From NCBI GenBank assembly GCA_964019335.1, contig OZ025729.1, positions 62,001 through 126,000 on the forward strand: 64,000 nt of DNA, read 5' to 3'. Origin of the DNA: Diplonema japonicum. Its lineage: Eukaryota; Euglenozoa; Diplonemea; Diplonemida; Diplonemidae. Positions 18,358-28,787 of the stretch are shown in pieces (positions within the stretch are counted from its first letter, which is position 1; the number at the start of each line of letters is the position of its first letter). The notes below the pieces were generated by a model. That model saw only the letters and a program-made list of their open reading frames with translations, had not been told where the DNA came from and made no database searches. Both the position numbers and the translations under genes were made by a program.

Positions 18358-21300
18358 ATGGCGTCCATAAAGACCGCCGTTCTTCTCAGCAGTGTGCACC
18401 TCGTGGCATCGCTGCCCACAACGTACCAGGAGGCCCCTACAGAGGCAGACCACGCAAACTGTTTTGATAACCAAGGGTGGTGCAAGTGCACTGCAGGCAA
18501 GATGATGACTGGTTTGTTCAAAAGTTCTTGCAATGATCTGTGGTGTCTTGAGAAGTACCACTGTGCAAGGCCCGCCGGCAGCACAGGTGTCGGGAGCTGT
18601 GTCAGTGTCAGCGTGGATGCTCCTCTCAACAGTGGGAACAACAAAGCTGCCTGCCCGGCTGGCAAGATGCTCAACGGCATCTACAGAGCCGCCTGCAACT
18701 CCCTCTCTTGCATCGACCAGTTCGAGTGCTGTGAGTTCACCCACCCCACTGGCATATACATCTATGGGGTCGATGAGGCAGCCAACTGGGTCACCTGCAT
18801 GGACCCTTGGCACACATGGTGCGATGTCCCCACCAACACCTATATGTCTGGCTTTCACAGGTCCAGCACTTCAAACAATCTGCAGGCAGTTGACTGGGGG
18901 GCATATAGGCAGCTCATCTTTACCCTACCGACATCTGCACCGGCAACACCAGCCCCGACTACACCAGCACCAGCAACGCCAGCCCCTGCTACAGTTGCAC
19001 CCGCGACACCAGCCCCAAATACGCCAGTTCCTGACACACCCGTACCTTCTACACCTGCACCTGCCACACAAGCCCCCGACACACCAGCTCCTGACACATC
19101 TGCACCAGCAACATCAGCCCCTGCTACACCAGCTCCTGATACAATAGCCCCAGATACACAGGCACCACGCACGTCAGCACCCAGCACAATAGCCCCTGCC
19201 ACACCTGCACCCAATACACAGGCACCAAGTACTCTTGCCCCTAACACCCCAGCTCCTGCAACACTTGCACCTGCTACATCAGCCCCGGTAACTCCAGCTC
19301 CTGCAACACCTGCACCAGCAACGCCAGCCCCTGCTACACCAGCTCCTGCAACACCTTCACCCAATACACCAGCCCCTGCTACATCAGCCCCGGCAACAGT
19401 GTCACCAGCAACCCAAGCACCTGATACACAGGCACCAAGAACATCAGCACCCAGTACCTCAGCCCCTGCAACACCTGCACCCAATACACAGGCACCAAGT
19501 ACACCTGCCCCTGCAACGTCAGCCCCTGCCACACCTGCACCAGCTACACTATCCCCTGCAACAGACGCACCCGCAACACCAGCTCCTGCGACACCATCCC
19601 CTGCAACAGCGTCACCAGCAACCCAAGCACCTGATACACAGGCACCAAGCACCCCTGCCCCTGACACACAACCGCCAAGCACCTCAGTGCCGAGCACCTC
19701 AGCCCCTGCAACGGCGGCACCAGCAACACCGAGCCCTGACACCTTGGTTCCTGGGGACACAGGGGCACCAGCAACACCTGCACCCGACACGGCAACACCG
19801 ACCACGGCACCCGACACCCAGGCGCCTCTCACGGTCGCACCTTCAACACCGGCCCCCGATACACAAGCACCGTCGACTCCTGCTCCTGCAACGGTGGCCC
19901 CCGACACTCCAGCTCCTGCAACCTCTGCCCCGGCGACAACCGCACCAGCGACAACCACACCGGCTACCCTCACCCCGGGCACAACCGCGGCACCTCCGAC
20001 GGGATCACCTCCGACCGCTGTTCCAACAACAGCACCTGACACGGCAGCTCCTGCGACCCCTGCCCCTGCAACCTTGGCACCCGACACCCTCTCACCTGTG
20101 ACCCCCTCCCCCCTCACAACGGCACCTTCAACCCTTTCCCCGGCCACAACACCACCTCTTACTCAGGCACCCTTGACCCCCTCTCCCCTCACATTAGCCC
20201 CGACCACAACCTCACCTGCAACCCAGGCACCTTCCACCTCTTCTCCTCCCACACTGACTCCTTCAACCTTCACCTTCGCCCCTCCTCCAACCGGAGTACC
20301 TCCGACCTTCGCCCCTCCTCCAACTTTCGCCCCGGCTCTTCCTGCGACCTCTCCTCCCACCTTCGCCCCTCCTCTCACTTTGGCCCCACCCACCACTCCA
20401 GCACCCGACACCCTCGCTCCGGCTCCTCCAACACTCTCCCCACCCACCTCTGTCCCGACCACGACCACAGCTCCTTCAACTCCAGCACCGGACACGCAAG
20501 CACCCGGGACACTGGCACCCACCGGGACAGCAACGTTTTCCCCCGCCACGAACCTCCCGGGACCACCAGCAGGGACCTCGGAACCCGAGACAGCTGTTCG
20601 GGAGACGGCGGCACCAACCACGGCACCCAGGACCCCTGCCCCCGAGTTCGACAAGAAGGAGACGATCTCGACGATAGGCGGGGTGACCGCTGGGGCGGCC
20701 TCTCTGGGGGCGGCGGGGAGTGCGGCGGCGGCGACGCGGCTGGTGCTGATCGCGGATGCGTGTCCGAAGAACGGGGTGAAGCGAAAGTTCCCCTTCCCGC
20801 TGCACCCCACGGGGATCTCGGTGCAGGGGAGCGAGGCGGCTGGGGCTGTGATCGGGAACTTCTCCATCGTGATCGGCTTCACGCTTCTGATGGCGGTGGC
20901 CCTCCTCATCTTCCAGAAGGCGGGGAAGCTGTGCCTCCCGGCCCTGTTCGAGGGGCTGGACACTCAGGGGTGGCTCCGCTTTCCCTCTGTCTCCCTGTTC
21001 ATCTTCCAGTGGCTGTACCAGGGGACCACCCTTGGATCGATGATCCTTCTCATATACCCCTCTGATGCTGGGGAGGTGATTTTGGGGGTCGTCTCCCTGA
21101 TCCTGTGCGTGGGGGTCCCGCTCCTGGTCTTCCGGGTGGTGTCGCGGGATGTGGGGAAGAAGGCAGTGTACAGCATCGACACGGTGAAGAAGGGGAGGCT
21201 GTACGTGGCGCTGTGCGGGCCTGGGGAGTGGGTGTCTGTGGGGTCGGACGTGCACTGGGTGAACAGGTTCGCGTCTGTGATGAGGTCGTACACGCAGCGG

Positions 21301-22002
21301 GCGGCCTGGTTCACTGTGATCGAGTTCGCAGGGTCGTTCAGCTTGGCGGCCTTGGGGACCCTGAACACGGAGTCGTGGGTTGGGTGCGGACACGTGAAGG
21401 TTGCGATGTGCATGGTGTTTGCCACGATGGCGGGGCTGGAGGGGGCCCTGTGGCCGCATGCTCGGGCGAAGGACAACATCGCAGACTTCGTTCTTCTCGG
21501 GATGCAGGGGGCCGCCTTGCTCCTCATGGCGGGTGGCTTCTACAAGGAGAAGGACATCGGGGACGACCAGCTCCACGACATTGCAGGGCTGCTCTTCCTC
21601 GTCTCGGGGATCCTCCTCCTTGTGAAGGCTGTCACCGACCTCCTCACAGAGGCTTTTGTCGTCCTCACGGGGCGCCGCAGGAGGCTTCAGGCGGATGCAT
21701 GGGCAAGCGAGCAGGACAAGCTGTCGTGGGGCACCTCGTCGTTGCTCCATGTGCAGGACCCTGAGCTTGAGATGTCGATGCTCCCTGAGAAAGGGGATAC
21801 CATGTCCATGACCCACCCTGCGACGGCTTCAGATGTGACTGCTTCTGTGACTGCACCAACAAGGACAACAGCAACGTCATTCTCCTTTCACACCAACGGG
21901 TCCATGAGGTCCACTGGGTCTGCAGCCTTACCGAACTTAAGAAGGCATCAGTCGTTCGCAAGAAAAGAGGTGCTTCTTAAAAAAGCAAGTTTGCAGATTT
22001 AG
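18358..22002 (+). CDS. PAT-2: Cys-rich head, PAT-stalk polytopic surface protein
   Basis: The 1214-residue protein has the PAT-1 architecture. The signal peptide ([18 protein letters not shown]) and the first two Cys units are almost the same as in PAT-1. The third unit differs (THPTGIYIYGVDEAAN, then RSSTSNNLQAVDWGAYR). The proximal stalk is its own: mixed TPAPNTQAP, TSAPATP and DTPVP units instead of PAT-1's uniform TPAPA. From about 19603 to 21920 it matches PAT-1 without any indel, through the membrane domain into the tail. Only the last 25 or so residues differ (LPNLRRHQSFARKEVLLKKA). The start is the first in-frame ATG; the nearby ATG at 18351 is out of frame. Confidence 0.88.
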   Translation: MASIKTAVLLSSVHLVASLPTTYQEAPTEADHANCFDNQGWCKCTAGKMMTGLFKSSCNDLWCLEKYHCARPAGSTGVGSCVSVSVDAPLNSGNNKAACPAGKMLNGIYRAACNSLSCIDQFECCEFTHPTGIYIYGVDEAANWVTCMDPWHTWCDVPTNTYMSGFHRSSTSNNLQAVDWGAYRQLIFTLPTSAPATPAPTTPAPATPAPATVAPATPAPNTPVPDTPVPSTPAPATQAPDTPAPDTSAPATSAPATPAPDTIAPDTQAPRTSAPSTIAPATPAPNTQAPSTLAPNTPAPATLAPATSAPVTPAPATPAPATPAPATPAPATPSPNTPAPATSAPATVSPATQAPDTQAPRTSAPSTSAPATPAPNTQAPSTPAPATSAPATPAPATLSPATDAPATPAPATPSPATASPATQAPDTQAPSTPAPDTQPPSTSVPSTSAPATAAPATPSPDTLVPGDTGAPATPAPDTATPTTAPDTQAPLTVAPSTPAPDTQAPSTPAPATVAPDTPAPATSAPATTAPATTTPATLTPGTTAAPPTGSPPTAVPTTAPDTAAPATPAPATLAPDTLSPVTPSPLTTAPSTLSPATTPPLTQAPLTPSPLTLAPTTTSPATQAPSTSSPPTLTPSTFTFAPPPTGVPPTFAPPPTFAPALPATSPPTFAPPLTLAPPTTPAPDTLAPAPPTLSPPTSVPTTTTAPSTPAPDTQAPGTLAPTGTATFSPATNLPGPPAGTSEPETAVRETAAPTTAPRTPAPEFDKKETISTIGGVTAGAASLGAAGSAAAATRLVLIADACPKNGVKRKFPFPLHPTGISVQGSEAAGAVIGNFSIVIGFTLLMAVALLIFQKAGKLCLPALFEGLDTQGWLRFPSVSLFIFQWLYQGTTLGSMILLIYPSDAGEVILGVVSLILCVGVPLLVFRVVSRDVGKKAVYSIDTVKKGRLYVALCGPGEWVSVGSDVHWVNRFASVMRSYTQRAAWFTVIEFAGSFSLAALGTLNTESWVGCGHVKVAMCMVFATMAGLEGALWPHARAKDNIADFVLLGMQGAALLLMAGGFYKEKDIGDDQLHDIAGLLFLVSGILLLVKAVTDLLTEAFVVLTGRRRRLQADAWASEQDKLSWGTSSLLHVQDPELEMSMLPEKGDTMSMTHPATASDVTASVTAPTRTTATSFSFHTNGSMRSTGSAALPNLRRHQSFARKEVLLKKASLQI
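18930..20643 (+). repeat. PAT-2 stalk-coding repeat
   Basis: Degenerate 15-bp units coding for Thr-Pro-Ala-Pro-rich pentapeptides. The first part (to about 19550) is specific to this gene; the rest is shared with PAT-1, -3 and -4. Confidence 0.85.
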
Positions 22003-22450
22003 TGCTGCAGCTGTTATCCTTATTCCTCTCTCTTATATATTTCTTACTGTTCTTCTTATCTAAGTTGTCTTCTTGCTCGCAGGCAGCTCGAGTTGCTGGT
22101 AATCGGTGACTTTCTATGCAGACTTTTAATGATTTTCATCATCGTGTTCCCGATCGCCGTACTGTGGTGAAGTCTCAGCAGGCCTTTGTCATAAGGAACG
22201 CTGTAGAAAGGGAGAAAAAAAAAAAAGAGGGGGAAGAGGAAATAGGTGGTCTTGCTAGCTCAGCAGTTGCGACAAGCAGTGACCATGTTTCGAACCCCCC
22301 CCCCTTTTTTTGTTGTTGCTGTTTTAAACTGAGCCTCCTCCCCTCCCCTTTAATTTAGGGGAGAGGAACCCAAAGATGCTTTGATGCAGTTGTCTATCTT
22401 TGTTTTATTGTCAAACCTACGATCGCTTTAAAAAAAAAGAAAAAAAAAAT

Positions 22451-22660
22451 GGGGCTTTAATTGCAACACTAGGTGGCGTTAAGCGTGCAATGAAGCACGA
22501 ACTACCTACTTGATTACAGGGGGCGCTCCTCGGCCGAGCAGTAGCTTCTTCTGCGTTCCGCGTCGTGTCCTTAATGCGTGCGGTGTGCTCAACCCTAGCC
22601 GGGGCGTCCCGGGTAACCAAGATTCTGTGCTCGTGCAGTTTGCTGCCTGTTCGTCACCCT
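22451..22660 (-). repeat. Dispersed repeat family R2, longest copy
   Basis: In reverse complement this reads GGGTGACGAACAGGCAGCAA through GCGCCCCCTGTAATCAAGTA to a tail AACGCCACCTAGTGTTGCAA. The first two thirds recur on the plus strand at 61688-61846 and the tail at 61200-61250. The CTGTAATCAAGTAGACAG part recurs at 37634-37691 and, diverged, at 55493-55551. A partial copy lies at 56580-56630. It looks like a SINE-like or MITE-like interspersed repeat. Confidence 0.65.
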
Positions 22661-23356
22661 GAGCATCTGCGTTACGTTCTTCCACTCGGGCGCTACCGGT
22701 GATGACCGACGAGGAGGTCAACAGCGAACAACACATCTGATGTACTTCTTATATTTCCATGTTATCCCCACCACCTATAAAAAAAGAAAAGAAAAAAGAA
22801 AAGAAAAAAAAATAAAAAAAGAAGAAGAAGAGCAAACACCGGCGTGTTAAAGCTAGGCTTCCCCCTCCTTTTTTTATCTTCTTTTTTTTTTTCTTTTCCC
22901 TCTTTTTTCCCCCTCTCATTAAAGATTCCAAGCCTTTGGGAACTGCACATTCCTTGTGATCAAGAGACAAGTCTAGCCAAAAAACTCGCCAAGCGGTACA
23001 ATGCCTTTTAAGGAAGGAACGGAAGGTGCTGGCGTAAAGAGTAACACGGCAACCTACAAGCAACACTGTGCAGTTGGGTTATGACTAGTTCTTTAGATTT
23101 CTATGGTAGGCACTTTCCCCTCATGGGGAGGCGAACAGCCCCTCCCCCCTGGCACCAGTTTGCAGCATTTACCATAGAGCTGCCCTATATTATCTTTGTG
23201 GAAGAGGCTTCCAAACTTTTCTTTTTTTTTTCTTCTCCCTTCTTTTCTGTAAACCAAAAGAAATCTAATCACCCCCCCCCTTTTTTTTTCCTGGTTTTAT
23301 TTTATCTTCTTGGTTTACAGTGTTATTAACTCTCTCTTCTTCTTTTGCTTCTTATG

Positions 23357-23359
<3 letters not shown>

Positions 23360-23422
<63 letters not shown>
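23360..23422. repeat. 63-bp A homopolymer
   Basis: The longest single-base run I found in the window. Comparable runs are T46 at 35714-35759 and A runs of 40 or more near 17495 and 28356. Confidence 0.9.
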
Positions 23423-23423
<1 letters not shown>

Positions 23424-23600
23424 ACAAATTGTTGTTGCCCGTTCCAAGATCCACGATCACGACGTGGATATTAAAAGGAAAAGGAACACTCGATCCATCG
23501 CATCTAACTCTTACTTCCCCCTCTCTTCTCCTCTCTTGCTTTTTTTTTCCTCCCCCCCCGCCCTCATTATTATCCTTATGCCCCTTAGGTTCTACGTACT

Positions 23601-26600
23601 ATGGTGCTCCTAGCAGTGCTCTTCCTCCTCCTCTGTGTGCATTCCGTGATGTCGTTCCCCACGAGTTACCAAGGTACCCCTACAACGGCTGACCACACGA
23701 GCTGCTTTGACAACCAAGGCTGGTGCAAGTGCTCAGCAGGCAAGATGATGACAGGGCTCAACAGAGGTAGTTGCAGCGAACTTTACTGCATTGAGAAATT
23801 CCACTGTGCCAAGCCCGCCGGTAGCACGGGCAAAGGGAACTGTGTGGAAGTCAATGTTGACAGTGCACTCAACAACCCAAACGGGAAAGGTGTCTGCCCG
23901 GCAGGCAAGCTACTCAACGGCATCTACAGAGCCTCCTGCGATAGCCTCGCGTGCATCGATAGGATCGAGTGCTGCACGTTCCAACGCTCTGGCGGCTACA
24001 ACTATGGTAACGACAAGAACGCCAACTGGGTCACCTGCTTCGACAACTCTGGGTGGTGCGATGTCCCTACCAACACGTACATGGCGGGGCTGCGCAGGGG
24101 GAGCGGCTCCACCATCAATGCACTCGATTATGCGATTTACAGAAAACTCTTCGTCCCCGACACACCTGCTCCTGATACACCAGCTCCTGCAACACCTTCT
24201 CCTAATACGCCATCTCCTGCAACACCAGCTCCTGCCACATCAGCCCCGGCAACAGTGTCACCAGCAACCCAAGCACCTGATACACAGGCACCAAGCACGT
24301 CAGCACCCAGTACCTCAGCCCCTGCGACAGACGCACCAAGTACTCCTGCTCCTTCTACATCAGCTCCTGCAACACCATCCCCTGCAACACCTGCACCGGC
24401 AACGTCAGCCCCTGCAACACCAGCTCCAGCTACACCTGCACCCAATACACCATCCCCTGCTACACCTGCACCAGCTACACTATCCCCTGCAACAGACGCA
24501 CCCGCAACACCAGCTCCTGCGACACCATCCCCTGCAACAGCGTCACCAGCAACCCAAGCACCTGATACACAGGCACCAAGCACCCCTGCCCCTGACACAC
24601 AACCGCCAAGCACCTCAGTGCCGAGCACCTCAGCCCCTGCAACGGCGGCACCAGCAACACCGAGCCCTGACACCTTGGTTCCTGGGGACACAGGGGCACC
24701 AGCAACACCTGCACCCGACACGGCAACACCGACCACGGCACCCGACACCCAGGCGCCTCTCACGGTCGCACCTTCAACACCGGCCCCCGATACACAAGCA
24801 CCGTCGACTCCTGCTCCTGCAACGGTGGCCCCCGACACTCCAGCTCCTGCAACCTCTGCCCCGGCGACAACCGCACCAGCGACAACCACACCGGCTACCC
24901 TCACCCCGGGCACAACCGCGGCACCTCCGACGGGATCACCTCCGACCGCTGTTCCAACAACAGCACCTGACACGGCAGCTCCTGCGACCCCTGCCCCTGC
25001 AACCTTGGCACCCGACACCCTCTCACCTGTGACCCCCTCCCCCCTCACAACGGCACCTTCAACCCTTTCCCCGGCCACAACACCACCTCTTACTCAGGCA
25101 CCCTTGACCCCCTCTCCCCTCACATTAGCCCCGACCACAACCTCACCTGCAACCCAGGCACCTTCCACCTCTTCTCCTCCCACACTGACTCCTTCAACCT
25201 TCACCTTCGCCCCTCCTCCAACCGGAGTACCTCCGACCTTCGCCCCTCCTCCAACTTTCGCCCCGGCTCTTCCTGCGACCTCTCCTCCCACCTTCGCCCC
25301 TCCTCTCACTTTGGCCCCACCCACCACTCCAGCACCCGACACCCTCGCCCCGGCTCCTCCAACACTCTCCCCACCCACCTCTGTCCCGACCACGACCACA
25401 GCTCCTTCAACTCCAGCACCGGACACGCAAGCACCCGGGACACTGGCACCCACCGGGACAGCAACGTTTTCCCCCGCCACGAACCTCCCGGGACCACCAG
25501 CAGGGACCTCGGAACCCGAGACAGCTGTTCGGGAGACGGCGGCACCAACCACGGCACCCAGGACCCCTGCCCCCGAGTTCGACAAGAAGGAGACGATCTC
25601 GACGATAGGCGGGGTGACCGCTGGGGCGGCCTCTCTGGGGGCGGCGGGGAGTGCGGCGGCGGCGACGCGGCTGGTGCTGATCGCGGATGCGTGTCCGAAG
25701 AACGGGGTGAAGCGAAAGTTCCCCTTCCCGCTGCACCCCACGGGGATCTCGGTGCAGGGGAGCGAGGCGGCTGGGGCTGTGATCGGGAACTTCTCCATCG
25801 TGATCGGCTTCACGCTTCTGATGGCGGTGGCCCTCCTCATCTTCCAGAAGGCGGGGAAGCTGTGCCTCCCGGCCCTGTTCGAGGGGCTGGACACTCAGGG
25901 GTGGCTCCGCTTTCCCTCTGTCTCCCTGTTCATCTTCCAGTGGCTGTACCAGGGGACCACCCTTGGATCGATGATCCTTCTCATATACCCCTCTGATGCT
26001 GGGGAGGTGATTTTGGGGGTCGTCTCCCTGATCCTGTGCGTGGGGGTCCCGCTCCTGGTCTTCCGGGTGGTGTCGCGGGATGTGGGGAAGAAGGCAGTGT
26101 ACAGCATCGACACGGTGAAGAAGGGGAGGCTGTACGTGGCGCTGTGCGGGCCTGGGGAGTGGGTGTCTGTGGGGTCGGACGTGCACTGGGTGAACAGGTT
26201 CGCGTCTGTGATGAGGTCGTACACGCAGCGGGCGGCCTGGTTCACTGTGATCGAGTTCGCAGGGTCGTTCAGCTTGGCGGCCTTGGGGACCCTGAACACG
26301 GAGTCGTGGGTTGGGTGCGGACACGTGAAGGTTGCGATGTGCATGGTGTTTGCCACGATGGCGGGGCTGGAGGGGGCCCTGTGGCCGCATGCTCGGGCGA
26401 AGGACAACATCGCAGACTTCGTTCTTCTCGGGATGCAGGGGGCCGCCTTGCTCCTCATGGCGGGTGGCTTCTACAAGGAGAAGGACATCGGGGACGACCA
26501 GCTCCACGACATCGCAGGGCTGCTCTTCCTCGTCTCGGGGGTCTTCCTCCTTGTGAAGGCTGTCACCGACCTCCTCACAGAGGCTTTTGTCGTCCTCACG

Positions 26601-26888
26601 GGGCGCCGCAGGAGGCTTCAGGCGGATGCATGGGTGAAGGCAATGGAGGCCAGCGGTGACTTCCGTGCAGGAAGAGAGCTTGAAACGTCAATGCTGGAAA
26701 AAGTCGAATCGCAGGCACCCTTGGCACCTTCTGCTGGGACAGGGACTGCAACAGGGACTCTGAGGTCTGCTTCTTTCTCGTATCTGACAAGTGTGTCCAC
26801 TGGGTCTGGGAGCTTGAGCAATATCAAAAGACATCAAAGCGCAGCAAGGAGGGAGCTTTTGATGAAGAGGAACACGGTTGAGATCTAA
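23601..26888 (+). CDS. PAT-3: Cys-rich head, PAT-stalk polytopic surface protein
   Basis: The 1095-residue protein has the most distinct head among PAT-1 to PAT-4. The signal peptide is unrelated in sequence (MVLLAVLFLLLCVHSVMS), and the Cys units diverge (GLNRGSCSELYCIEKFHC; GIYRASCDSLACIDRIECC; third unit NWVTCFDNSGWCDVP) while every Cys position is kept. The proximal stalk is short. From about 24480 it shares the homogenised block with PAT-2 and PAT-4, through the whole membrane domain. It has PAT-4's FLLVKA helix variant rather than PAT-1's LLLVKA. The tail is specific until the common IKRHQSAARRELL motif and ends VEI. Confidence 0.88.
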   Translation: MVLLAVLFLLLCVHSVMSFPTSYQGTPTTADHTSCFDNQGWCKCSAGKMMTGLNRGSCSELYCIEKFHCAKPAGSTGKGNCVEVNVDSALNNPNGKGVCPAGKLLNGIYRASCDSLACIDRIECCTFQRSGGYNYGNDKNANWVTCFDNSGWCDVPTNTYMAGLRRGSGSTINALDYAIYRKLFVPDTPAPDTPAPATPSPNTPSPATPAPATSAPATVSPATQAPDTQAPSTSAPSTSAPATDAPSTPAPSTSAPATPSPATPAPATSAPATPAPATPAPNTPSPATPAPATLSPATDAPATPAPATPSPATASPATQAPDTQAPSTPAPDTQPPSTSVPSTSAPATAAPATPSPDTLVPGDTGAPATPAPDTATPTTAPDTQAPLTVAPSTPAPDTQAPSTPAPATVAPDTPAPATSAPATTAPATTTPATLTPGTTAAPPTGSPPTAVPTTAPDTAAPATPAPATLAPDTLSPVTPSPLTTAPSTLSPATTPPLTQAPLTPSPLTLAPTTTSPATQAPSTSSPPTLTPSTFTFAPPPTGVPPTFAPPPTFAPALPATSPPTFAPPLTLAPPTTPAPDTLAPAPPTLSPPTSVPTTTTAPSTPAPDTQAPGTLAPTGTATFSPATNLPGPPAGTSEPETAVRETAAPTTAPRTPAPEFDKKETISTIGGVTAGAASLGAAGSAAAATRLVLIADACPKNGVKRKFPFPLHPTGISVQGSEAAGAVIGNFSIVIGFTLLMAVALLIFQKAGKLCLPALFEGLDTQGWLRFPSVSLFIFQWLYQGTTLGSMILLIYPSDAGEVILGVVSLILCVGVPLLVFRVVSRDVGKKAVYSIDTVKKGRLYVALCGPGEWVSVGSDVHWVNRFASVMRSYTQRAAWFTVIEFAGSFSLAALGTLNTESWVGCGHVKVAMCMVFATMAGLEGALWPHARAKDNIADFVLLGMQGAALLLMAGGFYKEKDIGDDQLHDIAGLLFLVSGVFLLVKAVTDLLTEAFVVLTGRRRRLQADAWVKAMEASGDFRAGRELETSMLEKVESQAPLAPSAGTGTATGTLRSASFSYLTSVSTGSGSLSNIKRHQSAARRELLMKRNTVEI
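24157..25574 (+). repeat. PAT-3 stalk-coding repeat
   Basis: 15-bp degenerate units; the gene-specific part is short (about 24157-24480), then the shared block follows. Confidence 0.85.
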
Positions 26889-27458
26889 GCGGGCCCTTCC
26901 TAGCATTCATTAGCTTCCTCCGCATCTTCAATTCTCTTTCGACAAATATTACTTCACCCTTGGATGTGCATGTGACAATTACTTGTACTTTTTTTTTAAA
27001 TATTTTTTTTTTTATATACTTATCTTTACACCCCATGATAAAAAAGAATAAAACAAAGAAAAAGGGAACAATCTTCTTGCTTTTTTCTTCTTCTCTCCCC
27101 CCCCTCTTTTATTCTTTCGTCTCAGCTAACTTTCCCTTCTTTTTGTTTAAGATGGTGGAAAACCGTTCGGTGTCAATTTTTCTTTTTTAAAAAAGAAGAA
27201 AAAAAAAAGAAAAAAGGGAAAATATCTTTTGAACTACTTAACAAAATGGCCACTTATTCGGTGGGGGATGTCCCCCAAAAAGGTGGATATCATGTGCCTT
27301 TTCAACCTGATGCACAACGCCAATCCCTGAATATTCATCAAATTGCAATATTTTTAGAGTCACTTGCTCCTGGCACGACGAATAATGTTGGTTAAATGGT
27401 CTTATCTAGTATTTGTCAAGAATCTTACCTGAAACATGACAAAAACATATACTGTTAA

Positions 27459-27495
<37 letters not shown>

Positions 27496-27684
27496 CTATG
27501 GATTTATAACCCGGTTTTAAAAAAAGAAAAAAAAAAAAAAAAAAGAATGGAAAAACAAGAAAAGAACAGGGAAAAAAAGAAAAAAAAAAAGAAAAAAAAA
27601 AATGAATGCAGTGCTAGCTTGTTCATGGGGTGAATTTTTTCTTCTTTTTCTTCTTCCCTTTTTTTTTTTTGTCGTTTCCCTGGG

Positions 27685-27718
<34 letters not shown>

Positions 27719-27860
27719 CTATTTATTAAATAAAAATCAGATTACCTGATTTTTACGAGGAATTCTTTTTTTTTTTCACGAGTAGTTGAATTTCACTCGC
27801 TTCGCTCGTGAAATTCAAAAAAACGAGTGAAAAAAAAAAAAATTCCTCGTATGATATTTT
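26889..27860. other. Spacer downstream of PAT-3
   Basis: No gene. Homopolymers and A/G-rich stretches dominate. The 27240-27430 part is unique-looking and not coding in any frame. The segment 27755-27851 is a hairpin (ACGAGGAATT, then GAATTTCACTCG / CGAGTGAAATTC-type arms, then AATTCCTCGT) at the edge of the next element. Confidence 0.5.
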
Positions 27861-28355
27861 ATTTAATTTGTAAAGTTAAATGAGGAAATTTCGGACACTG
27901 TGAGCCCTTTATGTTCACCTCTTCGAAATGTTCACACTGATGTCAAAAACTAAGCCTGATTGCCTGAGAAGACGATGTCAAATTGACAGAATTCTGTAGG
28001 TTTTGTGTAATTTGTGTCGGCACTTGATCATCGCTCTTCAGAAACTGCTGGTTTTGTGTGGGGGCTTGATCAGGTCTGACTTCCAGCCAAAACAGCAGGT
28101 TCCTTCATCAACAAGGTATTGTGCAAAAGAACGCCTGTATGCATGGCCAGTGTAATTTTCGGCATTTGCCAGCCTCAGGTGTGATGCTTGGTGGCCCGGA
28201 AACGTGGTAAAGTGTGTTTATGCCTCTTTTGCCTCGGATGCCTGACTGTTTTTTTGCCTCAGATACCTGACTGTGGTTTGGGTTGGTTGTATTTCGTCTC
28301 ATATTTTGCGAGGCGATTAATGTATGTGTCGAGCGACGTTTGTAAAAGCGTGGGG

Positions 28356-28402
<47 letters not shown>

Positions 28403-28415
28403 TAAAAGCGCAACA

Positions 28416-28482
28416 TGCCGTAGCTCAGTGGTTATGTCGTCGCACTCGTCTCCTGGAGACGCCAGATCAAATCCTGGACCCT
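28416..28482 (+). other. tRNA-like sequence
   Basis: GCCGTAGCTCAGTGGTTA is a good D-arm/box A, and CCAGATCAAATCCTGG is a paired T-arm/box B. The anticodon arm is not clearly formed. Probably a tRNA-derived repeat. Confidence 0.4.
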
Positions 28483-28521
28483 GAACTTTTTTCGATAAAA
28501 TCGGGGTCAAAAAAAACGGTC

Positions 28522-28570
28522 CCTCGGTGCTTGAACCTGGCCGAGGATCCTGACCACTGACCTACGGCGG
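28522..28570 (-). other. Second tRNA-like sequence, opposite strand
   Basis: On the minus strand, CCGTAGGTCAGTGGTCA resembles box A and CCAGGTTCAAGC resembles box B. It faces the tRNA-like sequence at 28416 from about 40 bp away. Confidence 0.35.
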
Positions 28571-28787
28571 TGTCAGCGGCCACCAGATGCAAAAAATGAA
28601 AACGAATGCCGAAAAAGCCCGAAAATTGCTCAGAGTAAAAATCAGATTTTACTTTATTTTTACGGCACTTTTTTTTTAAGCCAAATTACTTTATTCTTCA
28701 CTTTATTTTTACTCGTGAACGATAAAGTGATTTTCTGATTTTTATGGCTCTTTAGGAATTTCCTCATGTAACTTTACAGAATTAAAT

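Larger units (their letters stand above)
22003..23600. other. Spacer between PAT-2 and PAT-3
   Basis: No gene. It holds the inverted R2 repeat copy (22451-22660), homopolymers and, just before PAT-3, a T/C tract (23515-23586) ending in CCCCTTAG at 23589. That AG lies 11 bp before the ATG and is the best single candidate in the window for a trans-splice acceptor. Confidence 0.55.
27861..28787. mobile_element. Small TIR element (MITE-like), about 0.93 kb
   Basis: The left end (ATTTAATTTGTAAAGTTAAA, then TGAGGAAATT) is matched in reverse complement at 28755-28787 with a few mismatches. Outside and inside the ends are further inverted AAAAATCAGATT segments (27735-27750, 28637-28650). There is no ORF of note. 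The middle carries two tRNA-like sequences facing each other. Confidence 0.55.
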
